6,934 bases of DNA from NCBI GenBank assembly GCA_027622635.1, contig JAQBYK010000060.1, positions 1 to 6,934 on the forward strand. Reading direction: 5' to 3'. This stretch comes from a bacterium (GTDB lineage: Bacteria > Patescibacteriota > Gracilibacteria > UBA1369 > LOWO2-01-FULL-3). The translations under genes were made by a program, and so were the position numbers. The notes under the pieces were generated by a model. It was not told where the DNA came from. It saw only the letters and a program-made list of their open reading frames with translations, and searched no databases. Each line of letters starts with the position of its first letter. Within the stretch, counting starts at the first letter, position 1. Positions 1-5,579 of this stretch are shown here, one piece after another.

Positions 1-26
1 GAGGAATGTTTTAGAGATGAAGTTTT

Positions 27-368
27 TTAGTTTAAAAAACTACTTGTGGCGATAGCTGCAAGAATGGAGCTTATAAGGGTTATTATGAAGTAAACTGATG
101 TGAAATTCAGGTTTTGCTTGCTGCGGTTTTTCCAGAGATCCATCAATATGTCGTGGTCTTCACTTAGATTGTTTTCGATTGATCCGAAGCGTTTATCAAC
201 CTCCTCAAAGCGCTTATCAACCTGCTCGAAGCGTTTATCAACTTGCTCGAAGCGTTTATCAACCTGCTCAAAGCGCTTATCGACCTGCTCGAAGCGCTTA
301 TGAACATCTTCTTTAAATTCTTTAAGAAGTTTATAGAGCATTTCGTTTGTGATGGTGCTATTTGTCAT
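27..368 (-). CDS. Small coiled-coil protein with C-terminal membrane helix
   Basis: This 113-residue protein has unknown function. After a short polar N-terminus, residues 24-61 hold six KRF triplets spaced exactly seven residues apart (unit KRFEQVD). Phe and Val fall on the a/d positions of a heptad, so a parallel coiled coil and oligomer are likely. Residues 62-86 form a charged linker. Residues 89-112 are hydrophobic and form one C-terminal transmembrane helix, so the coiled coil probably stays in the cytoplasm as a tail-anchored rod. The start is ATG at 368. A TATAAT lies 6 nt upstream of it and there is no Shine-Dalgarno, so the mRNA is probably leaderless. The stop is TAA. The gene is transcribed divergently from the Cys-rich gene. 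The repeat makes homology searches by composition unreliable, and I do not recognise a named family. That it is a real gene rests on the promoter, the coiled coil and the membrane helix together. Confidence 0.8.
   Translation of the reverse strand: MTNSTITNEMLYKLLKEFKEDVHKRFEQVDKRFEQVDKRFEQVDKRFEQVDKRFEEVDKRFGSIENNLSEDHDILMDLWKNRSKQNLNFTSVYFIITLISSILAAIATSSFLN
190..301. repeat. 21-bp tandem repeat, about 5.3 copies, inside the coiled-coil gene
   Basis: Five full units of exactly 21 bp run at 190-210, 211-231, 232-252, 253-273 and 274-294, followed by a partial unit at 295-301. On the plus strand each starts CGYTTATC and ends CTCRAAG. The units differ at only a few positions, mostly third codon positions. 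On the minus strand each unit encodes one heptad of the coiled coil (KRFEQVD). The unit length is a multiple of three, so gain or loss of units keeps the frame and only lengthens or shortens the rod. Confidence 0.95.
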
Positions 369-374
369 GGTCTT

Positions 375-383
375 ATTATATCA
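375..383 (-). promoter_or_regulatory. Extended -10 promoter of the coiled-coil gene
   Basis: Read on the minus strand, positions 383-375 are TGATATAAT, a perfect extended -10 (TGnTATAAT). Six nucleotides separate it from the ATG at 368, which places the expected transcription start on the ATG itself. The -35 region is poor, as is usual with an extended -10. Confidence 0.75.
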
Positions 384-461
384 TTGATTTTGGTCCTTTC
401 TATGTTTTGTAAGAATTGTTTTGTGATCGTTTATTTCTTATCTGTTACTCTTGAGAATTTT

Positions 462-485
462 CTGTTGATGAACTCTTGACAACAG
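462..485. promoter_or_regulatory. Inverted repeat CTGTTG-N12-CAACAG in the divergent promoter region
   Basis: CTGTTG at 462-467 is matched by its exact reverse complement CAACAG at 480-485. It lies between the two divergent promoters and could be an operator half-site pair. A 6-bp dyad with a 12-bp gap can occur by chance, so the call is weak. Confidence 0.25.
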
Positions 486-500
486 TCTTTTGTGCAGACT

Positions 501-512
501 TTCGCCGGCGAA
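501..512. promoter_or_regulatory. 12-bp perfect GC-rich palindrome, possible operator
   Basis: TTCGCCGGCGAA is a perfect 12-bp palindrome and the most GC-rich spot in an AT-rich intergenic stretch. It is centred about 58 bp upstream of the predicted transcription start at 565, a position typical of activator sites. There is no loop and no T-tract, so it is not a terminator. The binding protein is unknown. Confidence 0.35.
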
Positions 513-548
513 GAGATTGTGGGTTGATTTTGGATTTGTAAATTTATC

Positions 549-557
549 TGATAAAAT
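549..557 (+). promoter_or_regulatory. Extended -10 promoter of the Cys-rich zinc-ribbon gene
   Basis: TGATAAAAT matches the extended -10 with one mismatch in the hexamer (TAAAAT). Seven nucleotides separate it from the ATG at 565, so the transcript probably starts at the start codon. No good -35 is seen at 16-18 bp spacing. Confidence 0.65.
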
Positions 558-564
558 TTCTTAC

Positions 565-2142
565 ATGAAAAGGCAGTGTAAACAGTGCAAGGGGGGATTT
601 GAGATTACAGATGAGGACTTGGAGTTTTATAAAAAAATCTCTCCAAAGTTTGGTGATAAATCTTTTGAGATGCCTTTGCCAACTCTATGTCCGGATTGTC
701 GCAACCAAAGGCGTCAGATGTTTCGAAATGATCGGAGTTTTTATCTGCGTAAATGTGATTTGAGTGGAGAGAGATTTGTTTCAATGTATCAAGCGGATTG
801 TGCATACAAAGTCTATAAACCATCTGAGTGGTTTAGTGATAAGTGGAATCCACTGGATTATGGTCGTGATTTTGATTTCAAGCGTCCGTTTTTTGAGCAG
901 TTTGGAGAATTGATGAAGGATGTTCCGCGCATGGGTATAAACATAGTTAATTGTGAAAATAGTGATTACTGCAATTATTGTAGTGATAACAAAAATTGTT
1001 ACATGGACATTGCCGGAGAGGGTAATGAAGACTGTTATTTCAACCTGTTTGTGAAATATTCCAAGAATACTCTTGATTGCACTTTTGCCTATAATTGTGA
1101 GCTTTGCTACGAATGTATTAATTGTTATGACTGCTACGGTTGTCAGAATTGCATGTATTGTGATAACTGCAGTAATTGTTACTTTTCCTATGATTTAAAA
1201 GGATGTCAGGACTGTATTTTTTCATATGGTTTAAGGAATAAACAGTACTACATTTTTAATGAAGAAAAGACTAAAGAGGAGTATGAAGATTATTTTAAGA
1301 GTGTGGCTCTGGACTCTTTTGATCAGCGTGAAAAAATGAAAGAAGGTTGGGCCAAGTTTAAAAAAGAAAATGCTATTTTTCGCGCAAACTATTTTTTGAA
1401 TTGCGAAAATTGTAGTGGAAATAATATCAAAAATTCCAAAAATACATTCTATAGTTTTAATGTTTTGAATTGTGAGGATTGTGCATATTTGTACGACGTT
1501 TTGGATGCGAAAGATTGTCGTGACTTAAATTATTCTCTTTATAAGCCTGAACTTTCCTATGAATTGATTAGTAGTTTGCAAATGGTGAGATCTGCTTTTT
1601 CTATGGCTTCTCATTACAACAATGAAGTTTTTTATTGCGATCATTTGGATAATTGTTCTAATTTGCTTGGATGTATCGGTCTTAATCATGCGAAATACTG
1701 CATTTTGAATAAGCAATATAGCAAAGAGGAATACAATGCATTAGTTCCACAAATTATTGAAAAAATGGTTGAGGATAAGGAATGGGGAGAATTTTTCCCT
1801 GCCTTTCTTTCGCCGCATGCCTATAATGAGACGGTTGCGCAGGAATATTTCCCTTTAACACCTGAAAAAGTTCATTCAAATGGTTGGAGGTGGACTAAAA
1901 GAGAAAGTGGAAATCAATTTAAAATCATTCCTCAGGAATTAAAATTTTACGAAAAAATGGGTATTCCTTCTCCCGCTAAAAGTCCGGATCAAAGGCATAG
2001 AGATAGGATTGATCTGAGAACTCCACGTCGACTTTGGGAGAGAGCTTGCAGTAAATGCAATGAGACTGTTTTATCTGCTTACAAGCCGGATCGACCTGAA
2101 AAAATCTTCTGTGACAAGTGTTACTTTAAAGAGGTATACTAG
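565..2142 (+). CDS. Cys-rich protein with N- and C-terminal zinc ribbons, function unknown
   Basis: The protein has 525 residues and no signal peptide or membrane segment, so it is probably cytoplasmic. The N-terminal zinc ribbon uses C5/C8 and C42/C45, and the C-terminal one uses C495/C498 and C516/C519. Both resemble the probable zinc-ribbon family zf-trcl (recalled, not searched). Between them are two Cys/Asn/Tyr-rich modules, about 130-240 and 280-390. Each closes with a similar G-L-x(4)-Y-x-I-x-N...K-E-E-Y block, offset by 150 residues. Module 1 includes ten cysteines at strict three-residue spacing (C178-C205). Such proteins recur in Patescibacteria as hypothetical proteins. Metal binding is inferred from the ribbons and the role is unknown. 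ATG at 565 is chosen over the longer in-frame ATG at 490. It follows a -10 by 7 nt, and MKRQCKQC is a natural start for the ribbon, while the 25 extra residues cross the promoter. The stop is TAG. Confidence 0.9.
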   Translation: MKRQCKQCKGGFEITDEDLEFYKKISPKFGDKSFEMPLPTLCPDCRNQRRQMFRNDRSFYLRKCDLSGERFVSMYQADCAYKVYKPSEWFSDKWNPLDYGRDFDFKRPFFEQFGELMKDVPRMGINIVNCENSDYCNYCSDNKNCYMDIAGEGNEDCYFNLFVKYSKNTLDCTFAYNCELCYECINCYDCYGCQNCMYCDNCSNCYFSYDLKGCQDCIFSYGLRNKQYYIFNEEKTKEEYEDYFKSVALDSFDQREKMKEGWAKFKKENAIFRANYFLNCENCSGNNIKNSKNTFYSFNVLNCEDCAYLYDVLDAKDCRDLNYSLYKPELSYELISSLQMVRSAFSMASHYNNEVFYCDHLDNCSNLLGCIGLNHAKYCILNKQYSKEEYNALVPQIIEKMVEDKEWGEFFPAFLSPHAYNETVAQEYFPLTPEKVHSNGWRWTKRESGNQFKIIPQELKFYEKMGIPSPAKSPDQRHRDRIDLRTPRRLWERACSKCNETVLSAYKPDRPEKIFCDKCYFKEVY

Positions 2143-2177
2143 CGAGCTTTACTGACTTGGACTAGCCCCCTGATTTG

Positions 2178-2186
2178 TGGTATAAT
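2178..2186 (+). promoter_or_regulatory. Perfect extended -10 promoter of the VirD4-like ATPase gene
   Basis: TGGTATAAT is a perfect TGnTATAAT. Seven nucleotides (ATAGCCC) separate it from the ATG at 2194, with no Shine-Dalgarno, so a leaderless transcript is expected. It sits in the 51-bp gap after the Cys-rich gene, which suggests that the ATPase gene is its own transcription unit. Confidence 0.8.
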
Positions 2187-2193
2187 ATAGCCC

Positions 2194-4419
2194 ATGAAGT
2201 ATTTCCAAGTTATTGTTCCGCAGGGGGATGGACAAAAGAAAAAAGAAAGTATATTTGAGGAGCTTTTGGTGAATCTTCATAATACTGTCAAAAATGTCCC
2301 TATCTCCATGGAAATGTTCGGCTATGAGCAATACACTTATTTCTTTTTTGCCGTACCGGATAACATGTTTGAGACTATGGAAGGGTTGATATATTCGACT
2401 TATCCTGATTGTGAAATCAAAGAAACTTCCGATTATGTTGATAATTACAAAGTTGGAAATGGCTCAACTTTTTTGGCGGGTGTCAGGTTGAAATTGAAAT
2501 ATGGGGATGTATATCCATTTAAAAATCATGGAGAGTTTGAGGAAGATAGTCAGAGTCGTCTCTTTTCCGTTATTTCCAAAATTAATTCCGGTGAACAGGT
2601 TTGGGTTCAAATTGTTATAAACCCAAAAGATGAAACTGCCGGTCATCACTTAAGGAGACGAATTCTTCTTAAATGGAATAAATTTAAGAAAATCTTTAGT
2701 TTGAGGGATAGAATGAGGGTAAAGGATGCGGAAAGCGTAATTAAGGTTAGGCATATATTGGCCATAGAAAAAGCTAAAGTGGAACCTTTTGGATGTAGTA
2801 TTCGTTTGGCATATATAGCTAAGTCTCAAGATGAAGCTAGGAGAAAGCTTCAAGCTATTCAAAATAGTTTCTTCCAGTTTAATAAAACTGACGTACAGGA
2901 ATTAAAGGCTAGTAGGGTTTCAGAGGCTAGTTTTATCAATGAATATAAAAAAAGAAAATTGATTAATTCTTTCAAGCTGAGTCCCAATGAATTGTCCACT
3001 TTGTATCATTTGCCTAATCCTGACATTGTGCCTCATATTGTGCATGTTCTTGCGAAAAAATCCGAGGCTCCTCAAGATATTTCGAAAATAGGTGAGAAAG
3101 ATATCAGTTTGTTTGGTATTACCAATTACCATAATAATTTTGATAAATTTGGGATCAAACGTGCTGATAGACGTAGACATTTATATACGGTAGGAAAGTC
3201 CGGTTCCGGGAAATCGAAATTTCTGGAACTTCTTATAAAGGAGGATCTTGAGGCGGGAAAGGGGATTGGAGTGCTTGATCCTCATGGAGATCTTGTGGAT
3301 GACATTTTGAAATTTGTACCTGAACATAGAATCAAGGATGTTATTTATTTTGACCCTGCCGATACAAATTTCCCGATTTCTTTTAATCCTTTGGAGAAAG
3401 TTGATGAAGAATACAAAATGCAGGTAACCATTGGTTTTATTTATATTTTTAAACGGCTTTTCGGATCTAACTGGACCGATAGATTGGAACACGTACTTAG
3501 GTATACGGTTTTGGCCTTGTTAGATAGTCCAAATACAACCGTGCTCTCTATTCTTAAAATGCTGACTGATAAAAACTATCGTCAGACAATTGTTTCAAGA
3601 ATTAAGGATAGTGTTGTTAAGAATTTTTGGGTTTCAGAATTTGCAGGATGGAGTGAAAAATTTGATGCTGAAGCTATTACACCTCTTCTCAATAAGGTCG
3701 GACAATTTGTGGCTACAAATATGATTAGAAATATTATAGGACAGCCGATAAACAAGATTGATATTCGGGATGTGATGGACAATCAAAAGATTTTATTAAT
3801 GAAGGTTTCCAAAGGTCTACTTGGTGAGGAAAATAGTTCTTTGATGGGGTCTATGATTATTACCAAACTATATCAGGCTGCTTTGAGTAGGGCTGATATG
3901 CCGGAAGAGGATAGAAAGGATTTTTATTTTTATGTAGATGAATTTCAAAATTTTGCTACAGACACCTTCTCAGAAATTTTATCTGAAGCCAGAAAATATA
4001 GATTAAATCTTACGATTGCGCATCAGTACATGGGGCAGCTTTCTGAAATGGTTCAAAAAACGGTTTTTGGGAATGTTGGTTCTATTGTCAGTTTCAGGGT
4101 TGGAGCTGATGATGCCGGTGTTTTGGCGGAAGAGTACACACCTATATTTAAGGAACGTGATATTATTAACCTGGGTGTGAGGGAATTTTATTGTAAAATG
4201 TCCGTTAATGGAGAGATTAGAGAAGCTTTTTCTGCGCGGACGATTGATGTTCCTAAGGTAGAAAAGCATTTCACAAAAGAGATTATAGAGAATTCTCGTA
4301 AAGAATATTGTATGCCAAGAGCTGATGTTGAGGAACAGTTAAGTAAATGGGATGAGTCCGGTGAGTTTGAGGATTTGCAGCCTGAGGAAGAGCCGGAGTT
4401 TGAGGAGCCACTAATTTAA
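2194..4419 (+). CDS. Soluble VirD4/TraG-like P-loop ATPase
   Basis: This 741-residue protein belongs to the VirD4/TraG/HerA-type ATPases, hexameric motors that move DNA or protein in conjugation and type IV secretion. The Walker A motif is GKSGSGKS at residues 334-341 and is followed by VLDPHGD. Walker B is FYFYVDEF at 577-584 with D582 and E583. The segment ARKYRLNLTIAHQY (599-612) matches the sensor region typical of VirD4/TraG proteins. Residues 1 to about 310 form a separate N-terminal region of unknown fold with no transmembrane helices. Canonical VirD4 instead has an N-terminal membrane anchor, so this protein must be soluble or be recruited by a partner. The C-terminus (about 713-741) is strongly acidic. 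No relaxase, VirB4 or pilus gene is adjacent. It could be a T4SS coupling-type ATPase or a chromosome/DNA-pumping relative; the superfamily is clear but the substrate is not. The start is set by the promoter 7 nt upstream, and the stop is TAA. Confidence 0.9.
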   Translation: MKYFQVIVPQGDGQKKKESIFEELLVNLHNTVKNVPISMEMFGYEQYTYFFFAVPDNMFETMEGLIYSTYPDCEIKETSDYVDNYKVGNGSTFLAGVRLKLKYGDVYPFKNHGEFEEDSQSRLFSVISKINSGEQVWVQIVINPKDETAGHHLRRRILLKWNKFKKIFSLRDRMRVKDAESVIKVRHILAIEKAKVEPFGCSIRLAYIAKSQDEARRKLQAIQNSFFQFNKTDVQELKASRVSEASFINEYKKRKLINSFKLSPNELSTLYHLPNPDIVPHIVHVLAKKSEAPQDISKIGEKDISLFGITNYHNNFDKFGIKRADRRRHLYTVGKSGSGKSKFLELLIKEDLEAGKGIGVLDPHGDLVDDILKFVPEHRIKDVIYFDPADTNFPISFNPLEKVDEEYKMQVTIGFIYIFKRLFGSNWTDRLEHVLRYTVLALLDSPNTTVLSILKMLTDKNYRQTIVSRIKDSVVKNFWVSEFAGWSEKFDAEAITPLLNKVGQFVATNMIRNIIGQPINKIDIRDVMDNQKILLMKVSKGLLGEENSSLMGSMIITKLYQAALSRADMPEEDRKDFYFYVDEFQNFATDTFSEILSEARKYRLNLTIAHQYMGQLSEMVQKTVFGNVGSIVSFRVGADDAGVLAEEYTPIFKERDIINLGVREFYCKMSVNGEIREAFSARTIDVPKVEKHFTKEIIENSRKEYCMPRADVEEQLSKWDESGEFEDLQPEEEPEFEEPLI

Positions 4420-4421
4420 TT

Positions 4422-4438
4422 TTCAATTTTTCATTGAA
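4422..4438. repeat. Small inverted repeat TTCAAT-N5-ATTGAA before the AI-2E gene
   Basis: A perfect 6-bp stem with a 5-nt loop lies just after the ATPase stop codon and just before the next -10. It has no T-tract after it and only one G-C pair per arm, so it is a poor terminator. It could be an operator overlapping the promoter or chance in AT-rich DNA. Confidence 0.25.
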
Positions 4439-4443
4439 TACGA

Positions 4444-4449
4444 TATATT
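4444..4449 (+). promoter_or_regulatory. -10 element of the AI-2E/SLH operon
   Basis: TATATT (5 of 6 consensus positions) ends 6 nt before the ATG at 4456 (spacer TACAGT). There is no TG extension and the -35 is weak (TTTCAA at 4421-4426, 17 bp spacing). It fits the same promoter-at-start-codon layout as the three stronger promoters in the window. Confidence 0.5.
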
Positions 4450-4455
4450 TACAGT

Positions 4456-5574
4456 ATGAAGAAATCCTCTCGTTCTAAAGTTTCAAGTGTTCCGGTACAA
4501 GAATCTCTTATTTTAGAAAAATTGCCGGGCTATTTTCTTATATTTTGTTTAATAGTTGTTTTTCTTTTGTTTTTCAAAATACTTTCACCTTTTCTAACAG
4601 TTATTTTTGCGGCGGCGGTACTGGCTATAGCTTTTTATCCTGTTTATAAAAGGGTTCGTAAGTTGCTAAAAGGTTGGGAAAGGACCGCTTCTTTTTTGAC
4701 ATGTATTTTTGTTATTTTGGTTACACTTGTTCCGATCACTGTCTTTGTGATTATGTTGTCCCAGGAGGGCGTTGATACTTATGAAGTTATTTCCGAGAGA
4801 GTTGAGTCAGGTGCTTTTGATAAATATCTTCAATGGGATGAAAGTAATATTTTGTATGGATTGATGAGTGATTTTGAGTCGATTGTTGCTATTGAGGAGC
4901 TTGATTTGAAAAAAAGTGTTGTTGGAGTAGCTCAGTCATTTAGTACCTTTTTGGTCTCTCAGACCGCAACTTTACTTAAGAGTATTTCAAATCTGGTTTT
5001 CAATTTTTTGATTATGCTTTTTTCTATGTTTTACTTTTTCAAAGATGGAGAAAAAATCGTAGATCAGATTGGAGTTATTAGTCCTTTACCTAAGGTCCAC
5101 GAGGATGAATTGTTTAATAAAATGGGGTCAATGGTAAAAGCTATAATGGTTGGTGTGTTTTTGACAGCAATTGTACAGGGTTTACTTGGTGGTATTGGTT
5201 TTGCGATAGCAGGAATTTCCAATCCTGTGTTTTGGGGAACTGCAATAGCGTTTTTCTCTATGGTTCCGGTTTTCGGGACTGCCGTGATTTGGATTCCTGC
5301 GTCTATTATATTGGTGATTCTTGGATCATACTATTCTGCTCTTTTCCTCTTTATATGGGGTGTAGTTGTAATTGGAGGTGCAGATAACGTTGTCAGGCCT
5401 TATTTGATAGGCGGCAAGGCTCACACATATCCTTTACTTACTTTCTTTGTAATTTTGGGTGGGATCTGGACAATGGGGTTCAAGGGCATTATTATAGGAC
5501 CATTGGTTCTTATGGCATTAATGTCATTCCTTCATATATATGAAGCAGAATATGTAAAAGTTCTTAAAAAATAA
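4456..5574 (+). CDS. AI-2E family transporter (UPF0118)
   Basis: This 372-residue polytopic membrane protein has the layout of the AI-2E family (Pfam PF01594). Two helices fill residues 26-62 and a third 78-101. A soluble segment of about 65 residues follows, then a fourth helix before FYFFKDGE and a hydrophobic C-terminal half. The family signature is clear: GADNVVRPYLIGGKAH at 308-323, followed by a Gly-rich helix pair ending IIIGP (345-349). Family members have been linked to export of the quorum signal autoinducer-2 (TqsA) and, in others, to Na+/H+ exchange. The sequence does not say which substrate applies here, so an AI-2 role should not be assumed. Length is normal for the family. A short basic N-terminal tail (about 24 residues) precedes the first helix. 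The start is ATG at 4456 with a -10 just upstream and no Shine-Dalgarno; the stop is TAA. The SLH gene begins 5 nt downstream, so the two are probably co-transcribed. Confidence 0.93.
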   Translation: MKKSSRSKVSSVPVQESLILEKLPGYFLIFCLIVVFLLFFKILSPFLTVIFAAAVLAIAFYPVYKRVRKLLKGWERTASFLTCIFVILVTLVPITVFVIMLSQEGVDTYEVISERVESGAFDKYLQWDESNILYGLMSDFESIVAIEELDLKKSVVGVAQSFSTFLVSQTATLLKSISNLVFNFLIMLFSMFYFFKDGEKIVDQIGVISPLPKVHEDELFNKMGSMVKAIMVGVFLTAIVQGLLGGIGFAIAGISNPVFWGTAIAFFSMVPVFGTAVIWIPASIILVILGSYYSALFLFIWGVVVIGGADNVVRPYLIGGKAHTYPLLTFFVILGGIWTMGFKGIIIGPLVLMALMSFLHIYEAEYVKVLKK

Positions 5575-5579
5575 TTATT

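Noticed and set aside
21..41. Inverted repeat AGTTTTTT-N5-AAAAAACT as terminator of the coiled-coil gene
   Set aside because: The stem is almost all A-T, it overlaps the stop codon and no T-tract follows on the transcribed strand; low stability makes termination doubtful.
100..303. Plus-strand frame through the 21-bp repeat (KRLSTCS repeats)
   Set aside because: It is the antisense shadow of the heptad repeat; the opposite strand gives a coherent coiled coil plus membrane helix with a promoter.
476..481. Perfect TTGACA (-35 consensus)
   Set aside because: No TATAAT-like hexamer lies 15-19 bp downstream, and it is too far from the -10 at 552-557 to serve that promoter.
490..564. Upstream in-frame ATG extending the Cys-rich protein by 25 residues
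   Set aside because: The extension crosses the GC palindrome and the predicted promoter and resembles no part of a zinc ribbon. ATG at 565 sits directly after a -10 and before the first CxxC.
2143..2193. Possible terminator between the Cys-rich and ATPase genes
   Set aside because: No stem followed by a T-tract is visible in these 51 bases; only the promoter is supported.
3237..3246. Strong Shine-Dalgarno-like AAAGGAGGAT
   Set aside because: It lies inside the ATPase coding sequence just after the Walker A region, with no ATG at suitable spacing. It reads as ordinary codons.
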